Assembly (NCBI GenBank): GCA_023897205.1
Contig: JAHWDD010000007.1
Location: 3,720,001 to 3,784,000 of the forward strand
Origin: Exophiala sp. HKRS030
Lineage: Eukaryota > Ascomycota > Eurotiomycetes > Chaetothyriales > Herpotrichiellaceae
Direction of reading: 5' to 3'
DNA length: 64,000 nucleotides
This document shows positions 36,051 to 48,425 of the stretch, one piece after another. The position numbers and the translations under genes were made by a program. The notes under the pieces were generated by a model that searched no databases, was not told the origin of the DNA, and worked only from the letters and a program-made list of their open reading frames with translations. How positions within the stretch are numbered: the first letter of the stretch is position 1; each line of letters begins with the position of its first letter.

Positions 36051-37406
36051 GAATGTTGGAGATCTGAATAAGCACCCGGGGTTGGGGGGGGTTCTTCTTT
36101 CTCCTTTCCTCGCTCGCTCCGGTCGAGGGACAACAAGAGATCAACCACACCCAGATCCACACAAACACAAACACCCATACAATTCTAAATAGTTCCAGAG
36201 CAAACCACAATGCTAACTTTCCTCGTTGACCAAAAGAACCAAAAACCACCCCAAAGAAAGGAAAAGAAAAGAAAATAAATCTTGCTACTAATCTCTTCAC
36301 AACTCTCACCTCATAGAGAAGTCGGCTTCACATGCCCGGCCTTCCCCTATCTCCCCCTCCCCCTGCCCCAGAGAGACTCAACCGTGTCAGCCGAAGCAGG
36401 AGGTAGGTAGGTAGTTAGGTAGGTAGTCGTTTTGCTTACTTGACTTCAATTCCTTTCTAGCTGTTGTGAGTGTGTGAGTATATAAGTATACAGGTATATG
36501 AGTAGATTAGTATATAAGTACATAAGTAGTAAGGATATAAGTAGTAAGGATATAAGTAGTAAGGATATAAGTAGTAAGGATATAAGTAGTAAGGATACAA
36601 GTAGTAAGGATACAAGTAGTAAGGACAAGTATCCTTCGTGTATACACATCTACGAACTCGGCCGGCCACAGGTGAATAAACAAAAATCATACCGAGAGTC
36701 CGGGATCCCCTACTGGGGATTTTGGGCAGTGGATTTTCCGTGGCTTATCGTATTATGTGTCTGTGTATATATATATAGACTCTTTCTACAGACTCTTTCT
36801 ACAGTCTACTTTCGGATTTTGACTTGGGAGATTGAAAAGCAAAATATTGGGTATTGTGAGCGCATCTTCATCCGTACTAACACTGACTGGTATATATATC
36901 AAACCCCGAATCAACAGAAACACAACCTCACACTTTCATCTCCCGCAAGATGTCCAATCCAACAGGCATACCTCTGTAAAGCCGGTATATCACACACAAA
37001 TCCCACACATCCAACCGCTCATGCTTGAAAATCGTTCGCTCAGGTGCCAAAGAATGAGATAAAAAAAAGGCGAAAATTCTGGCTCTGGCTCTGGCTCTGG
37101 GTAACTCGCTGGTAGTTCGTTGTTTGATCGTGTCCTTGATGTCCAAGAATATTTTGAAAAGGGGAAAAAGGCATAAAATAAACATGCATCATGCTAAACG
37201 CAGCAAAAAAAGAGGCAATTTCGTGACCAATGGTTGGGATATCGTGAATCGTTCTGTCGTTCGCTCGTGTCGTAGACAGCATTTATTTGCCATCTCTTCG
37301 GATTTTGGGGTATAGTGAGTCGTACATCATACACCAACTTTCGTCTTCGCCTTTTACTCACTCCTCACTCGAAGCCTCACACTGAACCCTCCACCTACAG
37401 CCGTTC
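36051..37406. other. Convergent intergenic region with minisatellite
   Basis: About 1.35 kb between the 3' ends of the SurE-TTL and BTB genes. It carries GGTA microsatellite DNA (about 36403-36430), a 15-bp minisatellite (listed separately), and AT-rich 3' flanking sequence. No gene is seen. Confidence 0.45.
36523..36630. repeat. 15-bp minisatellite, seven copies
   Basis: The core GTAGTAAGGA recurs at exact 15-bp spacing at 36526, 36541, 36556, 36571, 36586, 36601 and 36616. The linker between cores is TATAA in the first copies and TACAA in the last two, a graded variant pattern. The 15-bp period keeps frames open on both strands, which creates spurious repetitive ORFs. Confidence 0.9.
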
Positions 37407-39329
37407 TCAGTCATCAATCCAAGGCAAATCTGCCTCCTCGACTCTTGTGCATGTGAGATAGCCCAGACCACCGGTACCAGCGCCACTACCGGCCTCGGAT
37501 AACGTTCTTAAATCTAATTCCAGACAATTCCTCGTTAATGGCTTGACAATATCACGTGCGACGTTCTTAATTTCGTCAATTTTGCGTTCGAATCGCCGTA
37601 CATTGTCACGCGTGTAAAGTGAGGATGATGACGATGTAGGTTGTATTTTCAGGAAACGCTTGATCTCCTCGTGAGAGAGGAACGCCGAAGGATTAGGCGA
37701 GGCGATGATTCGGAAGATTCGACCGGTTGAGATCGCGGTGGGAGCAGGAGCAGGTGCTGGAGGGGGTGCTGGAGCAGACTGGTGTGTTTGTGTGGGAAGA
37801 TTATTTGTGGTGGTAGCGTTGTGCTGATGTTGATAATATGGTGGAGGAGGGTGTTGGGGTGGAGGTGGCGGCGGATGAGCTGGTCTGGTACTGCTATGTG
37901 AAGGATGCGATGAATGACCACTTCCTGGTCTGTAGCCTGGGGTAGTAGTATTCTTCAGGATCCCCTTGACTTCTGGTGTAGTATTCTCGGCAAGCCACTG
38001 CCGCCATAGACTCATGGCTAACCAACCAAGGTAATCATTACTCGGAGTGACTCTCTCACCTCGAGACGTTGTCAGCGTCAATCGAAACAATTTCATCTCA
38101 ACCTTGGCCTTGAGCTCATCAAGTTCATCCACTAGATCTTCGATCAGATGGATCACCGTCACAGGTACTTCATAACCTCCTCCACTATGCTCCGATGCGC
38201 GCAGGTACGGCGACGCAAGTGGCCATTGGCCAACCACATGGATGACTGCTTCGGTGAAAATGGCCCGACTTCGTGCCAAGTAGCCGAGCTTCAGATATGA
38301 TGCGGGATATTTGGCAATCTGTTTGTACAGTCGACTTGAGAAAGCCAGCAGATGATGATCAATACGCGACCCGACTACTGTGAGGGCGTCGTACATGTCG
38401 GCTAGGGCGAGTAGGGCTTTACATTCGCTGTAAGCAGAGGCAATATTGTTTGAGTTCAGGATTGGGGCACGATTGTAGATACATCGAAATAAGTTGTCAT
38501 AGTCTCGTAACAGCGGAACGGTCAGGGTTGGGTCGGATGTGGTTGTATTATTCGAAGCCAAATGTGCGGATGACTGTGTTGCTGCACCACGATGATGTGG
38601 TAGGATAGTGAGGTTTGCAACGGAGCGAAACCATGACGAATGGCCAGATGACTGGTGATGGCGAGGTGTTACGGGTTCGGGTTGTTGTTGCAGCGGACCT
38701 GGTGATGGGCGAAAGAGAGGGCCTTCTGGTTGTCTTTTGACAAGTATAGGTTCATCGTCTTCACCTGATAGATTGGCCCAATCCAATTCATATCTCCATC
38801 TCCGCCGTGCGAGAGTGGTTGAATTCGACGGATGTGATGAGGATATCTGTCCAGGTGCTATCCCACCAGTACCGTTGACTTCAGCATTGCCATTTCCAAC
38901 AGCAGAGCCCAACAACGATGACTCCTCTCCAACGGTACTCAATGCTGCCGCTCCCGGCCTGGTAGCCGGGCCTCCAGGAGTAGTTCCATTAAGCGGAGCA
39001 GCAACAAGACTATTCTCCGCCCACTCAGCGCTGGTACTGGCCTCAAAGAAACCAGACCACTGTGCCAAGGTGAACGAGTGTAACAGATATCTCTTCTCGT
39101 GGCCATCACAAGTCAAGAGGATCTCGACATCACCTGACTGTGAAAAGAAGGGAAAGTCGTTTTGTGGGACATAAGAGGAACCACCGGCATGTGACTGGCC
39201 TCGGTGATGTTGCTGGTGTCGCGAGCGCGATGATCGTGAGACCGAAGTTCTTGCGCCACGGTGTTGGTGATAAGAATGGGATTGGGATTGAGACTGGGAT
39301 TGTTCGGCGACTTCGGCGCGCGAGACCAT
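37407..39329 (-). CDS. BTB/POZ-like domain protein
   Basis: A single-exon 640-residue protein with ATG at 39329. Residues ~60-110 look like the start of a BTB fold (FFSQSGDVEILLTCDGHEKR, then YLLHSFTLAQWSGFFEAS). The fold appears interrupted by a long disordered insertion, before resuming at LLRDYDNLFRCIYNRAPI, SECKALLALADMYDALTVVG and LARSRAIFTEAVIHVVGQWP. The second half has a Pro/His-rich low-complexity stretch, with HPPPPYYQHQHNATTTNN as an example. It ends in a conserved-looking segment RRFERKIDEIKNVARDIVKPL. The N-terminus has SQSQSQSHS repeats. BTB proteins act as dimerisation or Cullin-3 adaptor modules, but the partner here is unknown. Confidence 0.7.
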   Translation of the reverse strand: MVSRAEVAEQSQSQSQSHSYHQHRGARTSVSRSSRSRHQQHHRGQSHAGGSSYVPQNDFPFFSQSGDVEILLTCDGHEKRYLLHSFTLAQWSGFFEASTSAEWAENSLVAAPLNGTTPGGPATRPGAAALSTVGEESSLLGSAVGNGNAEVNGTGGIAPGQISSSHPSNSTTLARRRWRYELDWANLSGEDDEPILVKRQPEGPLFRPSPGPLQQQPEPVTPRHHQSSGHSSWFRSVANLTILPHHRGAATQSSAHLASNNTTTSDPTLTVPLLRDYDNLFRCIYNRAPILNSNNIASAYSECKALLALADMYDALTVVGSRIDHHLLAFSSRLYKQIAKYPASYLKLGYLARSRAIFTEAVIHVVGQWPLASPYLRASEHSGGGYEVPVTVIHLIEDLVDELDELKAKVEMKLFRLTLTTSRGERVTPSNDYLGWLAMSLWRQWLAENTTPEVKGILKNTTTPGYRPGSGHSSHPSHSSTRPAHPPPPPPQHPPPPYYQHQHNATTTNNLPTQTHQSAPAPPPAPAPAPTAISTGRIFRIIASPNPSAFLSHEEIKRFLKIQPTSSSSSLYTRDNVRRFERKIDEIKNVARDIVKPLTRNCLELDLRTLSEAGSGAGTGGLGYLTCTRVEEADLPWIDD

Positions 39330-41416
39330 GGTGACTCTTTTGGTGTCGGGCGGTCAAGATTTATTGTTGTTCGAGGCGTTTGGAGTTGTTGGTTGTCATG
39401 TCATGTTGAGTTTGTGTCCAAGTATATAGATATGCTGTATGGATACGAATATCACAGAAATTCGAGCCAGCGTTGCGAAGTTATTCCCTTTCTTTTCAAC
39501 CTATGTCGCGCATCAAAATGCGTCACACCAGTACTTTCGTCGAGGCCGAAGTTGTTGAAGAAGTGTTGAAAGCTAAATTTTGTCCAAGTCACGTCAGGCG
39601 CCTCACATTGTTCTCGGTGTGGTAGCCTTGTTGATCACTAATGTACAAGGCAAGGCGAGGCCATGGAAAAGTCGAACTTTGAGTGTAGGTGTAGGTGTGG
39701 GCGTGGGTGTTGATGTTGGGATTTGGTTTTGGTGGTGGGGGTACTCGGTTGAGGGGGAATTGCAGCCAGAGTTGAGAACGTATCTCGAAACAGTCGATTA
39801 GCAACGACCAGCGGCTACAGCGGCTGATGAGACGAAGAGGACACAGGACAAGAGAGAGGAGGAATGCAAAGTGCAAGTCAGGCTGAGCGCAAGTGTGACG
39901 AGAAGCAGAGAGACAGAAACCCACTTGTCTCTGGCCGCGGTGGTGTCGTCCCAGGCTGAGAGTGTGGAAGGAGTCAGATGTTTTGTCGGTAGCTCCGCTG
40001 AGTAGCGGCACCTAGGATGAACCCAGGGATGCAAGAAGAGCATGGGACTCGGCAAAAGGCAGCAGAAGCGCCGGAAAAGGCATCGACGAAGTTGTGGGCA
40101 TTATTGACTTGTGGTGATGGAAGAAGGACTTGAAGATGATTCGATGGGGGCGCAGCTGCGAGGTGCGGCTGGAACCGCATAACTGGGGGGACGAGTAGTA
40201 CCTTTAGTCCGTTTGTTAACTGGTGGCGATCAATCGTAGGCAGCGAGTAGGCGTGGTAGGCCAAGTCGTAAAGGCCGAGAAACCCCTGGAGCCACCTGAT
40301 AGAGCTACCTGATAGGCACCTGGTTCGTGGGTCGAGAGGTCTTTAGGGCGTCTGGTAGGCAGTCAATTGGCCGTCCCAGGCAGGGTGAGTGGCTGTAAAG
40401 TGCATGCAGGTCCCCTTGAGCCTTGTAGCTGCCTCTTGGGGCGCCTTTGCCTTGCAGGGCTGGCAACCAGTAAGATCGGTCATGTTCCAAGGAAGTGCAC
40501 AGTGCACCGTCAGTGACCGTCCTTAGCTGGACCGGGTGGCGGACAGGGATTGAATTGCCTTTGGTACTTGTTGAAACTTGTCCATTCTTCAACCTTCACG
40601 ACAAGAATCTCTTTGCCTGAGGGAAGAACAGGCAATTGGCTGCCCTTGACATGATATCTGCCGTGTATGTAGAGGAAGATCCAAGACTCACGGTTCATTC
40701 TCCAAGTCACGAGCCACGAGCCACAAGTCACGAGGTCCGCAACAAGACAAAGGCTTGGAAGCCACAACAGAGCCAGTGCCTCAGCCACACGTCGAATGGA
40801 GTGAAACCTAAGGTGCCACTCAAGAAATACGCCCCAGGTATGGTATGCACGTGGGTACGGAGTATGCTACAGTACAGTGACTACCTAGTATCTACGGAGT
40901 TCGAAATCCATGTCTCATGTTATGCAACTCTGATCCTATGAGTCCGAGGTCTTATTGAATATCTCTAAGAGTACCTACAGACTACGTCTTGCACAGTATA
41001 TGACTCTAACTGCCATGTAATTGATCATTACACTATCACGTGCATCGAGTGCCACCACGTGACCATCCATCCTCAGGCACTCGATTGCTTGCTCTTTTCT
41101 TGATCTTGCTGGTGGGCCAAATATCAAAACCCATCGCCATGCTAATGACATCGACAAGAACAACTACCCGTGTCCCTGTCTGATCCCGAAACTCAGGGCC
41201 CAGGTCCAGGCAACTAACTACTACTATCGAACACCAAAACGTCGAGACACCATGCAATACCACACAGGCAATGCCACACAAAGCTATGCTACAAATCTCA
41301 GAAGTGCTCACAAAACTCCCCAACATCCAATGTTGGTCTTTTTGCCATGCCATCATCTGGCTATGCTCTTTTTAATCTTCTCCCAAACACCTTCCCGTTT
41401 CCTTCTTTCCTTTTCT
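39330..41416. other. Intergenic region upstream of the BTB gene
   Basis: About 2.1 kb with no supportable gene. A GTAGGTGTAGGTGTGGGCGTGGG simple repeat lies at about 39685-39710. CACGAG/CAAGTCACGAG repeats are at 40705-40735. A TACGGAGTA motif is at 40856-40864. This is probably the 5' region of the BTB gene and the 3' flank of the kinase gene. Confidence 0.4.
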
Positions 41417-44137
41417 CTAGAAGACCGCCGTCAACCCGCTCTTGGACTGACGTTTGCTAAATCTCTTTCTTCCTTTTAATGAGTCAGCATCGGCCGAGTG
41501 TTGTTTATGTAGAATCCCCCTTTGCGAATGTCCATGCCCTGCAGAAGGAGGACTGAGATCTGTCGGTTGATCAAGAATACTACCCCGAGTCGACAATCCC
41601 GACGATGACATGTTGAGTGAATCGTCTGTCGAGTAATTGTTATTGGAGCTTTGGTTCTGCAGAGAAATCGCAATATCCCGAGCTCGCACAAGTGTGTCGA
41701 GCCATTCTTGCGCCGACGCTGCTGTTGCAAGTTGCTCTCCCGACTTGACGTTTTGATCTTCAAACACATATTGCTTGTCCCGCTGTCATCGTGTCAGTCA
41801 ATCCATCTTCCCTTCAAAACTTGACTCTCAAACTTACAGTATTCACGATCCACTGAGTAACACCTTTGGGATCCGTGGCACTATGGAACTCGGTGTCAGG
41901 CGACAATAGAGAAATCTCCGACTTGGACCTCTTTTCTTCCCCTCCAGCGGCTGCAATAATGATTCGTGCACTCGACGTCACCATGACCAACCTTTGTCGT
42001 TTCTTGGTGTTGCTCCCTCCAAAGAATCGCGAAAATTTACCTCCGCCACCCCTTCATGGCCATGAGGACTGTGCGGGTTTGGTGCCGACACGACCGACAA
42101 ATTACCCAATTTGAGAATTCTCTCATTGTTCCTCGTCAAAACCGGTGACCATTCAATATCCAGTTGACTGGGAGGAGGAAGTTCCGTAATAACGCGTGGC
42201 TGAGGTTTTTGACCACTGGGTGGAAGCATTGTTGCATGTGTACTGTGAGCCGGGGCAATATTAGGAGGGTAATTATCTTGAGCACTGTTCCCGTTGAGCT
42301 TGATCGGTGGTTGCGGTGGAGGAACGTAAGCCTTCAATCTCGGGGCAGCCTGTTGCCACAAACCCCGTCCCCATTGAATGCCTGCAAAGAATTGATGATT
42401 TTTCGCGTGTTCCAGTGACAACCGCCTTTGAGGATCCAGAACTAACAACCTTTCCACCAAGTCCTGTGCCACTTCGGGGAATCCTCGAGGAAACTCGTAA
42501 TCCAGCGCCACGATTTTCTGGAATGTTTGGTAGTCGTTAACCGCCTTGAACGGGGGCCGTCCGGCCAGTAATTGGTATATGATACAGCCAAATGCCCACA
42601 AATCACTGGCCTTGCACGCGCACTTGTCTGTCAGAAGTTCCGGGCTTACATATTCGGCTGTTCCCACAAAGGAATTGGCCCTGTTCTCGTCCGAAGTCGA
42701 ATCGGGTTCAAACCCCAAGACCTTTCCCTCTCCGTCTTTATATTCGGGTAATAACTTTGCGGTCCCAAAGTCCGTCACCTTGATGTGCCTATTTTCATCA
42801 AGTAACAGGTTTTCAGGCTTCAAGTCTCGGTGAATGACGCCTCTGCTGTGCATGTATTCGATCGTGTCCAGAATCTGAGCTGCGTAAAACCGTGTGCAAT
42901 CCTCGTCAAAGGTTGACATTCTTTTCAACACGCCCAACAACTCTCCGCCGGCACATAAATCCAGAACAAAATATAGTGATCTCTCGTCCTGGAAGGTGTA
43001 GTACAACCGAACGACGCCCGGATGATCTGTGAGTCGGTTCAGAGTGTCCTTTTCGATATTAACATATTTGACCTTCTTCTCCTTGATAATGTGTCTTTTG
43101 TCCAACACCTTGATGGCATAATCCTTGCCACTTTGACGATCTTGAGCTGCAAGGACTGTACTATAGGAGCCCTCGCCCAAGGTCTGTCCGAAATTGAAAT
43201 CCTTGACTCCCTTCTTGACCGCCTTCAGCACCTGTCGCCCTTCTGCATCATATTCTCGCTTGACTCCCACGGCCGCACCTCTTTCTTGCCAATCATCCGC
43301 ACTGGCCAATGGGCGATCCTCGATAGCGTAGGGAGAGCCCGAAAGGGGTGTTTGAATGGATTTTGGAGTGGTTGAAAGTGGAGTGTTGCCGGTCGTGGTG
43401 CTCCCCATTCGGTTCGGGGCCATACCTCGGGAACTTCTTCGCGGAGGTAGCGGACCATTTCCCGGTGTATACAATCCTTGGCCATAGGAGCGCTCGGTAT
43501 GACTGTCATCCCTCGAAGGCACGCCGGCGACATCGCCCATTCCAGACATGGCTGATCTCTTGGATGACGTCCTTTGAGGAAAGGCTGTGGAGGCTGATCC
43601 GTCGCTACGGACTCGGTAAGAGCCTTGCCTTGAAATGTTATTGCCATTGGAGCCATTGACGGGCATTTGCATATAATAGGTAGAACCTGGTCTTGAGGTG
43701 ACAGAACGATGATCCTGGGGACTCTGAAGATTTACAGATTGATATTGAGGGAATTGCGACTGCTGCTGATCTTGGTAGGTATAAGGAAGATTCGGGCGCG
43801 GGAGAGATCTGTCGGCAGGGCGACCATTTTGAACAAAATTGGGAATGTCGGTATTGTTCGCAGGTGGAATGGTTGGAGAGATGGAGGAGGAGGGAGCAGC
43901 CGCAGGAGGAAAGTTCTCGGAGGGAGGTTCCAGAGGAGATACTGGACTGTCTGATCGTGCAGGAAGAGTGGAAACGTAGTCGGCTCTCGCATCGGAAAAG
44001 CCATTTGCTGAGTTGGGCGGATCGAGTAAGGGAGAGACCTGTGGGAAGGAGGTTGTTTGCTCTGAGTTTTGAGGAGTGTCCGGGGTTGTGTCGTCGGGAT
44101 TGGCAATCCTCAGCGGACCGAGTGAGAGGTCGGCCAT
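41417..44137 (-). CDS. PDK1-type AGC protein kinase (Pkh-like), one -1 frameshift
   Basis: This is a 3-phosphoinositide-dependent kinase-1 homologue, the master activator of AGC kinases in cell-wall integrity and sphingolipid signalling. A disordered N-terminus (~310 residues) precedes the kinase domain: glycine loop LGEGSYSTV, VAIK-type lysine in DYAIKVLDK, HRDLKPEN catalytic loop, DFGTAK, and activation segment NSFVGTAEYVSPELL. Next comes a PH-like C-terminal domain (RLVMVTSSARIIIAAAGG ... GVTQWIVNT). Exon 1 is 41838-44137 and exon 2 is 41417-41782, with a 55-nt intron GTAAGT...ACAG. One C is missing from CCCC at 42049-42052. Without it the frame stops at 41978, deleting the PH domain. With it the product is about 888 residues and the splice phase closes exactly. 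Confidence 0.93.
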
Positions 44138-46292
44138 GGCTCGAGACAGGTGAGGAAGGGAAACCTGGGAGAGACAATGTGACGGTGAAGGTTGCCAGAG
44201 ATGCAGTGTTAGGGATTGGAGCTAGAATGGTGGAATCGACATGCCCAGTTGATGTCTTGTGACTGGGCCTATGTTGCAGATGGAAGAGCAAGTATATGAT
44301 GCCTCATGGTTGCGGCGATGTGGAGGACGCGGCCGTAGTGCGGGAGATGTGCTGGCGATGTGAGGATGGTGGGAGGGTAAATGATGAAGGTGGGAGGCAG
44401 GAGGAAAGATTGGCTTGGTGAGATTGTATAATTTGGCGGCAGTGAGTGGTGAGTGCTGTGTAGAAGGGGACTGATGAGATTGATTGATTGATGGGAACTT
44501 GGGAAGTGAGTGAGTGGTAACGAGGATGGCAGACGGCAATGAGTTTCAGGAACCTGACAGGGTTAGCGTGAGTCTGTGTCTGAGCAGAATGCAGAAGCCC
44601 TCGGCCAGCAGCCAGCAGCCAGAAGCCAGAAGCCAGAAGCCTGGATTTCGGGTAAAGGTGATGGCGTACTATGTGGACTAGTGGACTGTGTGGATAAAAT
44701 TGATATGAAATTGGACTTGGAGCGAATGATGTTTATGTAAGGAGTGATATTTGCAGAGATGACGACGACAGCGACAACGGCAATGACAATGACAATGACA
44801 ATATTTCATAAAGCGAGTGAGTGTAACAGGTATGATTCAAATGATGAGTGGGTGGTGGTGGTGATGGTGGTGAGGAGGAGGAATAATGAGGATAGAGCAG
44901 GGATGCAAGAACATAAATCAACATTGAAGATTGGTAGGCACCAGGTAAGCGTAAGGAGCCCTTAGCCCTTAGCCTTTAGCCCTTAGCTGTTGGGCCTTAA
45001 CTAAGCAATCACTTATTAGGCAATTAGGCACTCATTAGTACTCATTAGGTGGCCGAGGGGCCGAGGAAAGGCCCCGAGGGTAGCAAGTCAACTAACCCCC
45101 CATCTGTTTAGGCAGCTGCTTAGTGGCCAGAGACACCGACCAAGCCCTGAGAAGCCCAAACTCCGGAGCCAGAGGCCACTGCTTAATTAGGCATGTTTCA
45201 ATAACCCGGGCTCGAGTGTCTCAGTTGTGTTGCCTTGGAGTTGAAATAACGTCATGCCATCTGGCAGTAATTACGGATACCTGGACCTCGTACCTACTGT
45301 ACCTACTCCGTACTGTACCTAACTACTGTACCTACTGTACCTAGGTAGGTTAGGTACTGACGGTACGGAGTATGTATCTGTTCCTCGTACCTCGTACTTG
45401 GCCATTCAGAGCAACCCGCCTGACGACTTGAGCGTGGCTGAAGCTGGAGAACCACGCAAAAACCCACATCATGTCCATCGGTCCATCTGTCCATCTGTCC
45501 TCCAGACCGACAGGAACAGGTCAATGATGAAAGACAACAAGGCTATACGAGGTCAATCTTAGGACTTCCATCGTCTCCGTCATCGTCATCTACATTCAAA
45601 CCCCATCCACTCTCCGTATCCAACTGCCACTTACTACTGTTAGCAACTTTATCTCTGCCCACACCCCCATCCCATCTCCGAAACAACTTGTCCCATACCT
45701 ATGTCAGAGACTAAGATTGCCATATCGAATTAACAAATCGCAACACCCAACACCCAACTCCCCCGGCTTTCCAACTTCGGCGAGGCTTTTAACGAGCCGA
45801 ACTCGTTGGCGAATCGTGCCTCGCCGTCGTTGGTCTGGAAATACCATTTCCGGGCCTCAAGGACCAGGTCCAAGGACAAGGGGAGTCTTGACGCTGGACT
45901 CTTGACAAACCTCTCACACCCTGCTGGGCATTGGCAGCAGAGTTCATAGGTTATTTGCTGGACTCGTGGCTACTTCGGCTTGTCTTGACCCATCTCGAGG
46001 TTGGTTGACATAAGGTAAAAGCTGAATTTTGCTAAAAACGACAAGGCTCGAAACAACAGTCGCTCGCTCTCCAAGTACTGCTATGCACACTCGCTGCCTA
46101 TTGACTCGTCGAGCTCAACTCCATGACCCTGATATATTTTTCGGATCCAATAAAAGCCCCTAAGAATTTCCTCTTCCGACCCCCTTGTCCTGTAGCTCCT
46201 CTTGTGTATAGGAAATTCGCTGGGAAATCAACGCCGGCTTGCTATACGCACACACAACTTCCCCCACAACTCGCCTTCACCTTTCTTCCCTC
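44138..46292. other. Intergenic region upstream of the PDK1-type kinase gene
   Basis: About 2.15 kb with no supportable gene. It has GCCAGCAGCCAGAAGCCAGA tandem words near 44610-44640, an AATGACAATGACAAT repeat near 44780-44800, TTAGCCC/TTAGGCA repeats near 44960-45050, and a cluster of GTACCTACTGTACC words with TACTCCGTA (45304) and TACGGAGTA (45364). Confidence 0.45.
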
Positions 46293-47522
46293 TCACGGCT
46301 CGTAGCTCTTCTCACCGTTTCCTGACCTGATCCCCTCACCGGAAACGGCCGTACTCTTTGCAAAAGCATCAGGCTTCTCTTCAAATGGTGTCTTGGGCCC
46401 GGAGATCTCATCTCGATCGAGCCCAGAAGCCAGCTCCTCCACCAGACTGTCTCTCCTTTCAATCTGCTTCTTGACATCCCCACCTGCTGGTTTCCCATCG
46501 AACCTTTTCCGCACCGTTTCAATCATCTTGCCGAACCAGTAGAAATTCAACGAATTCAGCACCAAGTTACACGTCAGGTAAACACCCGCCATCCACACTG
46601 GTACCGCTTCTGTGTGTCCTCCGGCAAATTTCATGACTTCCGACTGTGCAAGAAGACATCTGTTGTCTCCCAAACACAACTGTCCGTCCCTGGCCGAGAA
46701 TATCGAATGCTTGGCTGAATCATGTACTTCCCTGTAGATTGGAGCCGTGGTATTCAGATGCAATGTCTGCCACACATCTTGATACACTCGTAGTGACTGA
46801 TATGTGCCCCACAATAGCCGACACGAAAAGAACATGCCCAGAAGGAGCATGCCATTGTACCATTGCAATTTGGATCCCGTCATGTTGAGTTTGTCGCAAA
46901 ACCAGTGAATGTTCAAAAATGGCGATGACAGTTCATACAGGATGAACACCGGACCATAGTAATTCGCAAACGGTCGCTACCCAACATTGTCAGCATACTT
47001 ACTCCGCATTGCAAGGCTACCAAGATCCAAACTCACAAATCCCAACGAAAACACAGCCAATGCCGTGACAGCATGAGCCCAGATCCCCGGCCCAAAGATC
47101 TTGACATAACGAGTGCTGACAACGATATCCCACACAAAGTAACCAGCTGCGAACGCCTGGATCATTCCCGATGCCCCAGTATACCCGTAGATCCTTTCAA
47201 TGGTACTGTGCTGCATGTCATACCGCTCTTGATCCACCCACATGACCCACAGCGCCAGTCCATTGATCAGCGACGACTGCAGCAGCGACACCACGTGGAC
47301 ATCCCAATTGACTCGAGTGCGCGTGTTGAGCTTGGAGTAGATGTTGGGGAAGAACAAGTTGGACAGTAAAGGGGAGAAGATAGACTGCGTGGACTGATAC
47401 AGGACAAAGGCGAAGAGCACTTCGTGAATATGGTACGGCAGAGATGTCAGATGTAAGGCGTCGGCGTAGGGTTTGGTGAGGTCGAACAGCCATGCCGGCG
47501 GCGGTGGGAAAGGGTCGCGCAT
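46293..47522 (-). CDS. TLC-domain multi-pass membrane protein
   Basis: Two exons, 47037-47522 and 46293-46976, give 389 residues. The 60-nt intron (GTGAGT...GGGTAG) is a multiple of three and contains an in-frame stop, so missing it truncates the protein. The splice restores the conserved AVFSLGF-RPFANYYGPVF and then LYELSSPFLNIHWFCDKL. At least six hydrophobic segments are visible (VLFAFVLYQ, LINGLALWVMWV, FAAGYFVWDIVVS, VTALAVFSLGF, YNGMLLLGMFFSCRLLW, VWMAGVYLTCNLVLNSLNFYWF). The pattern fits the TRAM-LAG-CLN8 family (TMEM136/TLCD-like), found in ER or Golgi membranes. It is not a ceramide synthase by motif, since no clear HH-containing Lag1 motif is seen. The ATG at 47522 is the first in frame. 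Confidence 0.82.
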
Positions 47523-48425
47523 TGTCGTCGGTGCCGAGAGGGCTGGAGGGACAGTGGCAGTGAGGAAGGCGTGTGCGATGGAGGAAGACGAGACACGGGG
47601 TCTTGGACGGGGTACGACGAGTGGGCTATGGGAAGTAGTTCGTAGTTCGGTAGAAGGGTTGGTTTCTCGATAGGGAATAAGGATGACGTTAGCAATATGG
47701 CTCTCTGGGTGGTGTTCCACACAACGATGTAGAGTGCTACCGACTCCAAGTAAAGGACGGAGAAAGCAGATCGAGGAGCGCCGCGTGCTTGAATGAGGTC
47801 AAGTTGAACGCCCTGGCGTCAGAAGTTCGTGGGTGACTTTGGGCTGTCTGACACATGAATTTGGGCACGCCTACCACCAGATGTAGTGTATGTACAAAGA
47901 AAGTCAAGCAGAACCCATCCGTCAGACAACAGACTTTACCCAGGATGACGCACTTGTGGTTAGCGTTGCCTGTTTGAATCCTGGAGATGCAGTAACTTTT
48001 GTAACTCTGGCGTTTGTTGGGGAAAGAAGCGTCGCTATGCCTAATCTTGACGACACACTTGACCTCACATACCAACGACTGCCTAGGCATCTACCAGAGA
48101 CACATGTGGTCATGAATACGACAAAAATCAATCTTGTTCAATCCCTGTGATATCAATCCTAAACACTGGAGTAATAGAATCCTTGGATACTGGACTAGCC
48201 AACACTACTGAGATTGAGATACTCATATCCCCGAATCAAATCCAACGCTAAACGCTTTCACTTTCCATCGGTGGGATCCTGGTCACCGTCGCCATCTGGC
48301 CCATCAACAACCAATCCATAGGATAATACCCAACCCGAACGCCCAATTGCATTTCATTCGTTACAAGGTATCAATCTCTCTTCTCTTTTCTCTCTTGTCC
48401 CTTCAGCTTCGCATGTCCTGAGCAG
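47523..48425. other. Spacer between TLC gene and large helical protein gene
   Basis: About 0.9 kb. No gene is seen. It is the promoter side of the TLC gene and the 3' flank of the large helical protein gene. Confidence 0.4.

Noticed and set aside
36446..36690. Repetitive LLLISLLLISLLLI or YYLYPYYLYP peptides as a membrane or repeat protein
   Set aside because: They are translations of the 15-bp minisatellite; period divisible by three keeps frames open by chance.
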